From: Oceanospirillales bacterium
Lineage (GTDB): Bacteria; Pseudomonadota; Gammaproteobacteria; Xanthomonadales; SZUA-36
NCBI GenBank assembly: GCA_003233115.1
Contig: QIKV01000025.1
Span: forward strand, 1 to 34,815
Direction of reading: 5' to 3'
DNA length: 34,815 bases
The notes beneath the pieces were generated by a model, which saw nothing but the letters and a program-made list of their open reading frames with translations, did not search any database and was not told the origin of the DNA. Both the position numbers and the translations under genes were made by a program. Of this stretch, positions 8,478 through 17,080 are shown one piece after another; position 1 is the first letter of the stretch, and every line of letters begins with the position of its first letter.

Positions 8478-11400
8478 ATGGCCCGAAAATTTTTCACCAT
8501 TACGCTGATGCTGGTGGCCCTGGTTGTGGCCACGATTGCTGCCGCCTGGTTGCTCCTGCACAACGAAGCATTCCTGAAATCGCAACTTGCCGATATCGTC
8601 TTCCGGCAGACTGGCCGCGCATTGACCGTCAAAGGTCTGCTGCGACTCGATCTCGGCCGCGAAACAACACTTGAGGCCCGGGATATCCGCTTACAAAACG
8701 CTGCCTGGGCAAATGACCCCTATATGGTGACCGTTGGTCACCTGCTGGTTACAGTTGACCTGCCAAGCCTGCTCGAAGCATTGCCGACCATCCAGAATCT
8801 GGTAATAGAAGATTGCAGCATAAACCTCCTCAGAAACAATGCGGGTGATGCCAACTGGGACGTACTGCCGGAATCCGGTCCTGAGCCCCACGGGCCTGCA
8901 CCGGTTCCGCCTGGGCCAAAATCCTTGCCTGTCGTGCTCAAAGATCTGCAGATAAGGAACTGCAGGGTCGATTTTAAAACGCCGGATCGCGATCAGCCCC
9001 TGGTGACCGAAGTCGACAACATGGCACTGCAAACCCTGCCAGACAATAGTATCGAAGGCCGGGGGGCCGGGCGTATTGACGGGCAAAAACTCTCATTCTC
9101 TGGCCGCTATTCCCCATTGGGTGCGTCCTTCCTGGAAGGGCCACATAAATATGACATGAATCTCAGACTGGGGGATTTATCACTGCAAAGTTCAGGTACA
9201 TTGGTGGACATAACCACCCTGACAGGCGCTGACATCAAAACCCGCTTCAGTGGTCCGGAAATAGGACAGGTGCTGAAGACTTTTTCCTTGCCACCTGTGA
9301 GTGAAGGCCCCTTTGATTTCCGCCTGGACCTGGATTCCGGGGGCCGGATGACAAAACTAAAGCTTGACGGAGACCTGGGCAAGCTGGTGATCAATGCATC
9401 CGGTCAGCTCGATCACCTGGCCCGACCGCGGTCTGGCAAGGTTCACCTGAAGATTAAAGGACCCGACCTGCAGGCCCTCGGAGCTACTTTCGGTGTAACC
9501 GATCTGGTTCCCGAGCCTTTTTCAATACAGGGCGATGTCGTATTCGACAATGGCGCCATCAAGGCGCAGCCCCTGATAGTTAAAACCAGCGCTGACCGGC
9601 TTGAAGTGTCGGGTGTACTTGGGCCGGCACCTGATTTTGCCGACTCCAGCCTCGACATCCGCATCATCAGCAACGAGATAAGCCGTTGGCATGAGCGCCT
9701 CAGCCTGCCCGCCACAATGCGGGGGTCACTGCACGCAGACAGTCAACTCAGCAGTAATAAGGATGGCATATTTTCTGTCCGGGCAGAGCTGAAGATGGCC
9801 AATATTTTCGTGCAGGCCAGCGGGATTCTGGGCAGCATGAAGGGTGCTCTCCAGCCCCGTCTCGAGTTCAACGCAAGCGCTGCAAATCTGCACTCGCTGG
9901 GCACGCTGGCAGGAATCGACAAGCTCCCTGCCGCACCGCTGAGCGCCCGCGGAAAAATCGACTTGACGGCCCGGGAAATTCATTTCCAGGACGTCAACAT
10001 TGACCTGGCTGGCCATGACCTGCTGGTGAACGGGTTGCTAAGCCTGGGGGATAATTACAAGGGCAGCGAACTGAAGGTTAAATTCAAAAGCCCGGATATT
10101 GCCAAACTCGGCCGCCTCTTCGGCCATGCGGAATTTCCTCAACAAGCACTCAAACTGAACGCCGATCTGAAGCTGGATGGCAAGGGCCTGGCGTTTCGGG
10201 TGAGCGACACCCGCCCTGATGAATTCAAGCTTGCACTGGATGGTCGCATCGTCGATCTAAACAATCCACTGGGCATCGACGCAACATTCAACATGCGACT
10301 GCCGGGCCTCGATACCATTGCTTTCCTGCTTCCTGAAACCCCGCTGCCCCAGGGGCCTTTCGCTGTCCAGGGCAGTCTGAAAAATGACAGGGATCGGACC
10401 CAACTGGAAAATGTGCAGTTACAGCTTGGCCAGGCCAAAGCCACAATCGACGGAACCATCCAGCACGACAGCCGCTTCCAACTCACCATCAGGGCCAATG
10501 CTCCGGATGCATCCATACTGAAGGACTGGACAGGCAAGCCGCTTGCGCCGGATCCCTTCTCCATGGCAGCCAGCCTGGCCGGCAACCCGTCTGAATTTGA
10601 ATTCACCGACCTGGATGTACGCCTTGGCAAAAGCGCAGTGGGTGGCCACCTGAAAATCGGACTGGGGGAGCTAACCCGAATCAGCGGCCAGCTTGACTCC
10701 GCCTTCCTTGACCTCAGCCAGTGGCTCAACATTGGAAGTAAAACAACCTATCAAGCTGCGGCACCGTCCCGCTACCTGTTCAACGACACCCCGGTGATGA
10801 AGGTCGCAGACTATGGTGTTGCGCTCGACCTGGACATCAACGTAGACCGCCTCGACTTCGGTAACCATGCGGTGCAGGATGTGAAACTTGGTTTGCGCCT
10901 GAATCCGAACCACCTGGAACTCAACCCGCTGTCGCTCCGGGGCCGTGCCGGGGGCAGGATTTCCGGGACAGGTGTGCTGGACAACAGCGGTGACAAACCC
11001 CGCTTTGACCTCAAGTTGAGCGGACAGGATCTCTTCCTTGGTTTCGGTGCATTGGCGGATCAGGATCCTGCCACCTACCCACCGCTGGATATCGACCTGG
11101 TATTGCAGGGAAGTGGTTTGACCCTGCACGAACTGGCCTCCTCGCTGGACGGAAAAGTCCGCGCCAATTATCGATCGGGCCTGATCGCCTCCGCCGGGCT
11201 ATCATTGTGGTGGTCTGATTTCGCTACCGAATTGCTCAGCACGCTGAATCCTTTCCAGAAAAGCACTGAGTACACCAAACTCTCCTGTGCGGTACTGGCG
11301 GCTGACATCAGCAACGGTATGGTCAACGTTTTCCCGATCGTTGTCCAAACCGCCCAGGTGACCATCCTGAGCCATGGGACGGTCGACCTGCGTTCTGAAA

Positions 11401-11672
11401 AAGTCGATTTCTCCTTCACGACGAAGACCCGCAAAGGGCTCGGAGTGAGCGTGAGCAGTTTAATCAATCCGTTCATCAAAGTCGGCGGGAGCCTGGTATC
11501 ACCAACCATGGAACTGGACCCGGCCGGCAGCGTGATCAAGGGTGGCGTAGCGGTCGCAACCGTCGGATTGTCACTGCTGGCCAGGTCCATGACAGACCGT
11601 TTCCTGAGCAGCAAGGACCCCTGCGGTGATGCCCTCAGCGAAATTGCAAAGAAAGACGGTGTGCAAGACTGA
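8478..11672 (+). CDS. AsmA family envelope protein
   Basis: Large AsmA-like protein of 1064 residues. One N-terminal membrane anchor (FFTITLMLVALVVATIAAAW) is followed by a long periplasmic chain of beta-strand-rich repeats. The N-terminal region (VFRQTGRALTVKGLLRLDLG, then WDVLP) and the C-terminal region (ASSLDGKVRANYRSGLIA, GTVDLRSEKVDFSF, PFIKVGGSLVSPTMELDP) are typical of AsmA/AsmA_2. The family is related to bridge-like lipid-transfer proteins and is linked to outer-membrane lipid homeostasis. I chose the ATG at 8478; the frame is open further upstream but overlaps the terminator of the previous operon. It has its own terminator downstream, so it is a single-gene unit lying inside the respiratory island. 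Confidence 0.88.
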   Translation: MARKFFTITLMLVALVVATIAAAWLLLHNEAFLKSQLADIVFRQTGRALTVKGLLRLDLGRETTLEARDIRLQNAAWANDPYMVTVGHLLVTVDLPSLLEALPTIQNLVIEDCSINLLRNNAGDANWDVLPESGPEPHGPAPVPPGPKSLPVVLKDLQIRNCRVDFKTPDRDQPLVTEVDNMALQTLPDNSIEGRGAGRIDGQKLSFSGRYSPLGASFLEGPHKYDMNLRLGDLSLQSSGTLVDITTLTGADIKTRFSGPEIGQVLKTFSLPPVSEGPFDFRLDLDSGGRMTKLKLDGDLGKLVINASGQLDHLARPRSGKVHLKIKGPDLQALGATFGVTDLVPEPFSIQGDVVFDNGAIKAQPLIVKTSADRLEVSGVLGPAPDFADSSLDIRIISNEISRWHERLSLPATMRGSLHADSQLSSNKDGIFSVRAELKMANIFVQASGILGSMKGALQPRLEFNASAANLHSLGTLAGIDKLPAAPLSARGKIDLTAREIHFQDVNIDLAGHDLLVNGLLSLGDNYKGSELKVKFKSPDIAKLGRLFGHAEFPQQALKLNADLKLDGKGLAFRVSDTRPDEFKLALDGRIVDLNNPLGIDATFNMRLPGLDTIAFLLPETPLPQGPFAVQGSLKNDRDRTQLENVQLQLGQAKATIDGTIQHDSRFQLTIRANAPDASILKDWTGKPLAPDPFSMAASLAGNPSEFEFTDLDVRLGKSAVGGHLKIGLGELTRISGQLDSAFLDLSQWLNIGSKTTYQAAAPSRYLFNDTPVMKVADYGVALDLDINVDRLDFGNHAVQDVKLGLRLNPNHLELNPLSLRGRAGGRISGTGVLDNSGDKPRFDLKLSGQDLFLGFGALADQDPATYPPLDIDLVLQGSGLTLHELASSLDGKVRANYRSGLIASAGLSLWWSDFATELLSTLNPFQKSTEYTKLSCAVLAADISNGMVNVFPIVVQTAQVTILSHGTVDLRSEKVDFSFTTKTRKGLGVSVSSLINPFIKVGGSLVSPTMELDPAGSVIKGGVAVATVGLSLLARSMTDRFLSSKDPCGDALSEIAKKDGVQD

Positions 11673-11692
11673 CAGGGGCTTTGGCAAAACGA

Positions 11693-11719
11693 CGGGCGGC
11701 ACCGCCCGGCTATTTTTTT
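11693..11719 (+). terminator. Rho-independent terminator after AsmA gene
   Basis: A GC-rich hairpin (11693-11698 paired with 11703-11708, four-base loop) is followed by a run of seven T. It lies 21 bp after the AsmA stop codon. Confidence 0.85.
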
Positions 11720-11722
11720 GGG

Positions 11723-11728
11723 TATAAT
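11723..11728 (+). promoter_or_regulatory. Candidate -10 element for SCO1 gene
   Basis: A perfect TATAAT hexamer starts 4 bases after the AsmA terminator. No good -35 hexamer lies at 16-18 bp spacing, so this may be an activator-dependent promoter. If it is used, the leader before the ATG at 11742 would be only a few bases, which favours the alternative GTG start at 11772. Confidence 0.35.
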
Positions 11729-11741
11729 TACACACTCAGGA

Positions 11742-12608
11742 ATGCACTGGAACTCATGGAACAGATCATCGGTGATCACCGCAATAACCCGTCTCCCCAG
11801 GCTCGCTTTATACGTTGTCATCATATTGATCACGACCGCTTTTCAGCATGTCTACGGCCAGGCGCAAGACGGCACCTACAGCAAAGATGAAGCGCTGGAA
11901 ATCTCCCAGCACGCAATCGGCAGGAAACTCGCCAGGCTGGAATTCACAGACAGTTTTGGCAGACCTGTCAAGCTGGCAGACTATGGCGGCCGGCCGTTAT
12001 TGGTGAGCCTGATATTTACATCCTGCGACCACGTCTGTCCGGCACTGACAAAACACCTGAAAACGGCGGTTGATGCGGCCCGCGACGCAGTCGGACAAAA
12101 CAGTTTCCGGATGGTAACGATTGGCTTTGACACGGCCAACGACACACCCGAAAGAATGCGGTATTTTGCCCGCCAGCAGGGCGTCAATGACCCGGAATGG
12201 ACATTCCTCAGCGCTTCGGCTGAAACCATGGCAGAGCTGGCGGACAATATCGGTTTTATTTATTTTCCAACCCCGCGTGGCTTCGACCACATAACTCAAC
12301 TCACGATCGTGGACCGGGAGGGCGTGATCTACCGACAGGTTTATGGTGCCATGTTTGAGTTGCCATGGCTGGTTGAGCCGTTGAAAAATCTTATTTTCAA
12401 CCGGCCGCAATCCTCCCACAGCCTGTTCTCGGGCATGGTCGACAAGGTACGGCTGTTCTGCACAGTTTACGACCCGAGCACCGGCCGTTACCGCTTTGAT
12501 TACTCACTGTTTGTCCAGCTAGCCATCGGTGCCCTGGCGATACTGAGCGTGCTGGCCTACCTGCTGGTGGAAATCCGCCGTGCCCGTCACAAGAAGAATG
12601 GAATCTGA
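11742..12608 (+). CDS. SCO1/SenC/PrrC copper chaperone
   Basis: Thioredoxin-like copper protein of 288 residues that delivers copper to, or reduces the cysteines of, the CuA site of heme-copper enzymes. An N-terminal anchor or signal (LALYVVIILITTAFQHVYGQ) precedes the SCO domain. The metal-binding residues are Cys95 and Cys99 (FTSCDHVCP) and His183 (GFDHITQL). Unlike many SCO proteins it has a second hydrophobic segment near the C-terminus (FVQLAIGALAILSVLAYLLV), giving a two-anchor topology. The next gene begins at the base after its stop. The start is uncertain: ATG at 11742 or GTG at 11772. It probably serves the CuA subunit at 6084. Confidence 0.88.
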   Translation: MHWNSWNRSSVITAITRLPRLALYVVIILITTAFQHVYGQAQDGTYSKDEALEISQHAIGRKLARLEFTDSFGRPVKLADYGGRPLLVSLIFTSCDHVCPALTKHLKTAVDAARDAVGQNSFRMVTIGFDTANDTPERMRYFARQQGVNDPEWTFLSASAETMAELADNIGFIYFPTPRGFDHITQLTIVDREGVIYRQVYGAMFELPWLVEPLKNLIFNRPQSSHSLFSGMVDKVRLFCTVYDPSTGRYRFDYSLFVQLAIGALAILSVLAYLLVEIRRARHKKNGI

Positions 12609-14666
12609 TTGTTGCTAAAAGCCATTCAGAAAGCTGGTCGGACCGCCTTTGAACTGCCGCAAAAGTTGCTCAGCTATGCCTTCGGCAATTCGCTAAACCC
12701 GCTTGGCTACCTCGGCTCGCTAACCATTTTCTTTCTGTGGATCGTGCTGATCAGCGGCATCTGGATCACCATTTTTTTCCACACCAGTGTGGTCGGTGCT
12801 TTTGAATCAGTCGAGTACATGACGGTTGACCAATGGTACCTGGGCGGTGTCATGCGCAGCTTGCATCGCTATGCTTCCGACGCGGCCATCGTAACGCTGG
12901 TGCTGCATATCCTGAAAGAGTTCTCCTTCGAACGCTACCGTAGCGCCCGCTGGTTTAGCTGGGTGACAGGTGTGCCATTACTGTGGTTGATCATTCCGTT
13001 GGGTATCACGGGTTACTGGCTGGTGTGGGACCAATTGGCGCTCTATGTGGCGCTCACCTCATCAGAGATGCTGGATGCCCTGCCAATTTTTACCGACCCA
13101 ATGGCGCGAAATTTCCTTACGGTGGACTCACTGAGTGACCGCTTTTTCACACTGTTGGCCTTCACGCACATCGTCGGACTACCGATATTCCTGGTTTTCG
13201 CTATCTGGATTCATGTCTTCCGTATCAACAGGCCCAAAGTAAACCCACCCCGCAAACTGATGGTCGGCGCATTATTGGCGATGTTGGTCTTGTCAATCGT
13301 CTACCCGGCTTTGAGCCAGGGTAAAGCCGACCCCTCGCTGGTACCCCAAAGCCTGGCACTGGATTGGTATTACCTGCTGGTATACCCGCTGCTGAACTAT
13401 TGGCCACCTGCAACCGTCTGGGTACTGTTGATTGGTTTCAGTCTGTTGATATGCATTGCACCATGGCTGCCGCCTGCCCGTAAACCTGCGGTGGTTGAGG
13501 TAGACCTGGAAAACTGCAACGGCTGCGAGCGTTGCGTAGAAGACTGCCCCTTCGGCGCCGTAGAAATGGCCCCGCGCAGCGATGGCACAAAATACGCCAG
13601 CGAAGCCGTGGTCATTGCTGATCTTTGTCTGAGCTGTGGGATCTGTGTCGGGGCCTGCCCCACGGCCACGCCCTTTCGCAAACGCGCTGCATTATCGCCG
13701 GGGATAGACTTGCCTGACCAGTCAATTGCAACCGTTCGTGAAATGGTCACTGCTGCTACCCTGAATCTTGAAGGTAACCGCCGGTTGCTGGTCTTTGCTT
13801 GCGAAGGCAGCCACGCCCCGGAAAAATTTATCGATGCAGAAACCGCGGTAGTGAGCCTGACCTGCATGGCACAACTGCCACCGGCGTTTGTGGATTGGGT
13901 ACTCAGCCGTGATCATGCTGACGGCGTGGTTTTACAGGGCTGCCCACACGGTGATTGCCAGTACCGCCTCGGTGCGAAGTGGACTGAGCAACGTATGAGC
14001 CGTGAGCGGGATCCGCAACTGCGTAAGCGTGTGGATACCGAAAAACTGGCATTGCTGTGGACCGAACCATGGAGTGACTTCCCGGCTACGGGCAAAGCAA
14101 TAGCCGCGTTCCGGGATACGCTGGCCGCACCCGCTGAAAAGGTATCTACCCGGCTAACACCCCGTAAGCACCGTCTCCGTCCCCTCGGGGTGGCACTGGC
14201 CTGGAGTCTGTTTGCTGTTTCATCCGTGCTGTTCACGGTCTGGCCACGTTTCAGTCAACTGACAGAAGGAAACGCCATCATCTCACTGTCTTTTTCACAC
14301 GCCGGTCAACGGCGGCAAGCTTGCCATAAGCTATCGCAAGAGGAATTGAATAAATTGGCACCCAACATGCGCAACCCTTTCGATTGTCCCCGGGAGCGAT
14401 ACCCGATCCATGTCTCGTTCAGCGTCGATGGTCAGGTCCTGTACAATGAAAACGTATTACCAAGCGGCCTCTGGGACGATGGGGAGTCGACCGTCTACCA
14501 CCGTATTGAACTACCTGCAGGTAGCCACAAGCTATCCATTGGAATGAGCGATTCAGGACGCCAGCAAGGTTTCGATTTCAGCGGCCAGACGGAGCTCACC
14601 CTGGCCGCAGGTCAACAGGCCGTGGTCGAATTCGACAATTTACAAAAAACATTTATTTTCAGATAG
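12609..14666 (+). CDS. Cytochrome b6 / 2[4Fe-4S] ferredoxin / MvhD fusion protein
   Basis: Multidomain electron-transfer protein of 685 residues. (a) Residues about 1-295: a cytochrome b N-terminal domain with roughly six helices. Bis-His heme ligands are His86/His100 (spacing 14) and His187/His202 (spacing 15), the cytochrome b6 pattern. (b) Two [4Fe-4S] motifs: Cys303, 306, 309, 313 and Cys340, 343, 346, 350. (c) An MvhD/FlpD-like [2Fe-2S] domain with Cys398, Cys419, Cys445 and Cys450 (GCPHGDC followed by YRLGAKW). (d) One more helix (LGVALAWSLFAVSSVLFTVW) and a beta-rich tail of about 120 residues. With an even number of helices before the clusters, the Fe-S domains would be cytoplasmic and the tail periplasmic. 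I infer electron transfer between a cytoplasmic donor and quinone or periplasm. TTG start, directly abutting the SCO1 stop. Confidence 0.85.
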   Translation: MLLKAIQKAGRTAFELPQKLLSYAFGNSLNPLGYLGSLTIFFLWIVLISGIWITIFFHTSVVGAFESVEYMTVDQWYLGGVMRSLHRYASDAAIVTLVLHILKEFSFERYRSARWFSWVTGVPLLWLIIPLGITGYWLVWDQLALYVALTSSEMLDALPIFTDPMARNFLTVDSLSDRFFTLLAFTHIVGLPIFLVFAIWIHVFRINRPKVNPPRKLMVGALLAMLVLSIVYPALSQGKADPSLVPQSLALDWYYLLVYPLLNYWPPATVWVLLIGFSLLICIAPWLPPARKPAVVEVDLENCNGCERCVEDCPFGAVEMAPRSDGTKYASEAVVIADLCLSCGICVGACPTATPFRKRAALSPGIDLPDQSIATVREMVTAATLNLEGNRRLLVFACEGSHAPEKFIDAETAVVSLTCMAQLPPAFVDWVLSRDHADGVVLQGCPHGDCQYRLGAKWTEQRMSRERDPQLRKRVDTEKLALLWTEPWSDFPATGKAIAAFRDTLAAPAEKVSTRLTPRKHRLRPLGVALAWSLFAVSSVLFTVWPRFSQLTEGNAIISLSFSHAGQRRQACHKLSQEELNKLAPNMRNPFDCPRERYPIHVSFSVDGQVLYNENVLPSGLWDDGESTVYHRIELPAGSHKLSIGMSDSGRQQGFDFSGQTELTLAAGQQAVVEFDNLQKTFIFR

Positions 14667-14718
14667 TGCTCTGTCATCCTTGTATGGCAAGATCAGTACA
14701 CCAGTTCCGGGAGGATGT

Positions 14719-15111
14719 ATGGCATTGCTTGAGTGGAAAGCGGAATTTTCCGTCGGAAACGCCTCACTGGATCATGAGCACCAGCTAATGATCCAGCAGA
14801 TCAATGCACTGTACGAACAACTCCGCGACCCTGTGGATAGCGCGATTGTCGAAGTCGTACTGGGTGATATCCACGCCAGTATTTCCGCCCACTTTGCGCT
14901 GGAAGAGCGCCTGATGCGAACCGCTCACTACGTTGAATATGAGCAGCATAAAGAAGATCATGAAGACTTGCTGGATCAGATCCATGATCTGATCAACAGC
15001 TTCTACCGGGATCCGGAGGGAGGCCGAAAACAGCTCAAATTACAATTATCTGACTGGTTTGGCCACCACTTCGCTACTTTTGATGCGCGCCTGCACCGAC
15101 AACTGGGATAA
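14719..15111 (+). CDS. Bacteriohemerythrin
   Basis: Hemerythrin-like non-heme di-iron protein of 130 residues, a normal length for the family. The four-helix-bundle iron ligands can be followed: His21 (LDHEHQLM), His58 and Glu62 (AHFALEE), His77 and His81 (HKEDH), and His117 with Asp122 (HHFATFD). It binds O2 reversibly; related proteins are linked to O2 delivery, and to O2 or NO sensing. The ATG at 14719 has a strong ribosome-binding site (GGGAGG) and starts at the usual MALLEW motif, so the longer frame from 14680 is rejected. It lies 52 bp behind the cytochrome b6 fusion gene and is probably cotranscribed. Confidence 0.92.
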   Translation: MALLEWKAEFSVGNASLDHEHQLMIQQINALYEQLRDPVDSAIVEVVLGDIHASISAHFALEERLMRTAHYVEYEQHKEDHEDLLDQIHDLINSFYRDPEGGRKQLKLQLSDWFGHHFATFDARLHRQLG

Positions 15112-15141
15112 GCTGAAAGCCTGTGCCTCCGGGCCGGGATG

Positions 15142-15330
15142 TCAGGCAGGTGCCAGCAGGTTTTGCAATATCTGGAAACTCACCAGTGCAAGAGCCAGAA
15201 AAATAATGAAAAACACCACTTGACGTTGTTTCAGCACAGCACCCCGCCGCCGTTCAATCAACCGCACAAGCCAGTCTGCAACGAAGTAAACCACCACCGC
15301 ATTCAGCGTGAAAAGGATGATTTCTGACAT
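15142..15330 (-). CDS. Two-helix small membrane protein, putative oxidoreductase partner
   Basis: Predicted 62-residue membrane protein. Two hydrophobic helices (ILFTLNAVVVYFVADWLV and QVVFFIIFLALALVSFQIL) flank a basic loop (RLIERRRGAVLKQRQ). It lies 62 bp downstream of the divergent heme-copper gene on the same strand, and its ATG has a GGGGAT-like sequence ahead. Nothing identifies a family. From its place I infer a small subunit or assembly factor of that enzyme. It is convergent with the hemerythrin gene, 30 bp away, and no terminator is clear between them. Confidence 0.6.
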   Translation of the reverse strand: MSEIILFTLNAVVVYFVADWLVRLIERRRGAVLKQRQVVFFIIFLALALVSFQILQNLLAPA

Positions 15331-15392
15331 CTGGATCCCCGGTTATCTGGAAAGAATCGTATTGTACACAACCTGCCTGCTGGAGGGTTCCG

Positions 15393-16793
15393 TCAATTTG
15401 ATCCACGCCGCGCAATTGCACGGCCACGAATCGACTTGTAAACCACCACCAGAAACAACAGGCCACCAATCACAGCAATCAACCCGCCAAGTCCCATCAG
15501 GCCCATGCCGGCAACCTCGCTGACACGCTCCAGGCCCTGTGCCAGCCCGGCTGTTTTCCGTTGGACACCGTAACCGCCGGTCCAGGCAAGCCCCATGATG
15601 TGCAGTAGCTGCCCGCTACTGTAGATGATGGGTTGCCAGAACGCCATGCGCGCTGGTGGCGCAGCAAAACCCAGGCGCGGCAGAAGGTAATAGGTCAGGC
15701 CCATAAAGGCGATGGTGACACCGACCGTTGAGCCATGATAATGCGCCGGGATCACAATATCCAACCCTGAAATCATGAAGCCAAGCACACCGCCAACTGC
15801 AAAAAGCACCAGTGAAGATACCAGTGCTGAACGCAGATAGCGCCCTTCGCCCTGTGGCTTCCCGGCCTTCCAGAAACTGGCCACAATGGCCAAGCCCAGT
15901 GGCAAGCTGGACAAGCCGCCGTATTTCATCAGTTCTGTAAATGCCAGGCGGTGGCCGGGCGAAACAACATCATGTGCGACATAAAGGAACGGCACCGTGA
16001 TGACCGGCAGCGCCATCAGCAAAAAATAGGTCAGCGTCAGGCGGGGTGTCAGCGTAAAGCGACAGCCGCTGTTGCTTGCCAGCAGCACCCAGACCACCAT
16101 CATCAGCAAGGTGTGGGTAAACTGCAGTACATGCCCGCCGCCCCAGAACAGAAACTCAAAATAGGCCTGACCTTCCATATTTTTTGGCAGGCCCAACATG
16201 GATGCAATGAAGGCACCGATAGCTACAAAGGTAATCACGGCCGCCAGCTTTGCGCCTACCTGCAAGGCCGTCGCACCATCGAGGTGGGCGGTTAGCCCGG
16301 AAAAGGTCATAGCAGAGCGTAACAGGTGCGACAACACCCCTGCGGTGAACAGGCCAAGGCCAACATAAAAAATTGGATCACGAAGCACCGGCACATAGTT
16401 GTTCATCAGCGGATCACCCGCGCCGAGAAACGGCGAGGCCACAACGACCGCTGTGCCACTCGCTGCCAGCCAGAAAGAAAACCGGTCCCAGCCCGGCCGG
16501 TCACGATCGGTACTCAGGGCCCATAGCACTCCTGCGATCGACAATAACCAGATCAGCACGGACAGGTCTACGTGCACAACCAGTGCTATGCGAAAGAAAT
16601 CGATAAACGGAAGCCATTCCTGGATCGCCGGTGTGCGTGCCAGTACCAGTAGCAGGGAAAACACCCCAGCACCGACCAGCGCGGCAAGGCCCAGCATCAA
16701 CCAGGCGGTTGTGGTACGCCGGACGGTGTCGCTGCTTATCGGGAAGTCATATTGAGCAGATGGCATAGCTGTGATCTGGTAACTGGCCAACAT
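15393..16793 (-). CDS. Divergent heme-copper catalytic subunit, gNOR-like
   Basis: Membrane protein of 466 residues with about 12 helices and the heme-copper fold. Low-spin heme ligands: His74 (VVHVDLSVL) and His353; active-site heme ligand: His351 (PAHYHGSTVG). CuB ligands: His221 (WGGGHVLQF) and His274, but the expected second histidine of the His-His pair is Asp275 (VAHDVVSPG). The helix VI tyrosine is absent: Gln224 and Phe225 stand there. The Tyr loss and the His-to-Asp change fit a group of putative NO reductases (as I recall, gNOR), not an O2 reductase. No CuA subunit is adjacent; a 62-residue two-helix protein follows. Starts at the ATG at 16793, with an alternative ATG at 16766; neither has a clear ribosome-binding site. 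Confidence 0.82.
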   Translation of the reverse strand: MLASYQITAMPSAQYDFPISSDTVRRTTTAWLMLGLAALVGAGVFSLLLVLARTPAIQEWLPFIDFFRIALVVHVDLSVLIWLLSIAGVLWALSTDRDRPGWDRFSFWLAASGTAVVVASPFLGAGDPLMNNYVPVLRDPIFYVGLGLFTAGVLSHLLRSAMTFSGLTAHLDGATALQVGAKLAAVITFVAIGAFIASMLGLPKNMEGQAYFEFLFWGGGHVLQFTHTLLMMVVWVLLASNSGCRFTLTPRLTLTYFLLMALPVITVPFLYVAHDVVSPGHRLAFTELMKYGGLSSLPLGLAIVASFWKAGKPQGEGRYLRSALVSSLVLFAVGGVLGFMISGLDIVIPAHYHGSTVGVTIAFMGLTYYLLPRLGFAAPPARMAFWQPIIYSSGQLLHIMGLAWTGGYGVQRKTAGLAQGLERVSEVAGMGLMGLGGLIAVIGGLLFLVVVYKSIRGRAIARRGSN

Positions 16794-16863
16794 CGCAAAT
16801 TACCGGCCTCAGGGCATCCTGTCAACGATGAATTTACAGAATAAGTAAAATGGGCAAGGCCAG

Positions 16864-16908
16864 CTGGAATTTCGCTGGCGATCAACAATGCCGCGTTGCT
16901 AATTCCAG
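16864..16908. repeat. Long inverted repeat in divergent intergenic region
   Basis: Within the roughly 290-bp gene-free stretch between the divergent heme-copper gene and the DUF3617 gene, CTGGAATT (16864-16871) is matched by AATTCCAG (16901-16908), with a smaller CAAC/GTTG pairing inside. No gene ends here, so it is unlikely to be an ordinary terminator; it may be a leader structure or an operator. I see no coding sequence in this stretch. Confidence 0.4.
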
Positions 16909-17016
16909 ATATTTTTCTATACTTAAAGAGTTCGTAATCTTAAGCAGATTTAATCTGGTTGCGGCCCATACAGCGGTATCAAGTCGGCTTCTACTTGAAT
17001 GAGTCATCCCGCCGGA

Positions 17017-17045
17017 TTACAAATTGATCATGAATTCTTTATACT
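17017..17045 (+). promoter_or_regulatory. Candidate sigma-70 promoter of DUF3617 gene
   Basis: TTACAA (17017-17022) and TATACT (17040-17045) are separated by exactly 17 bp and lie 36 bp before the ATG at 17081. The -10 differs from consensus by one base, the -35 by two. Confidence 0.45.
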
Positions 17046-17080
17046 TTACTACTTACCGGCACTTTTCTGAGGGACTCAAA

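Noticed and set aside
10139..10732. Long open frame antisense to the AsmA gene (197 codons)
   Set aside because: Low-complexity Ser/Arg/Pro product, no ribosome-binding site, fully inside the AsmA gene.
11168..11833. 221-codon minus-strand frame across the AsmA 3' end and terminator
   Set aside because: It crosses a strong terminator and the SCO1 start and has no recognisable features.
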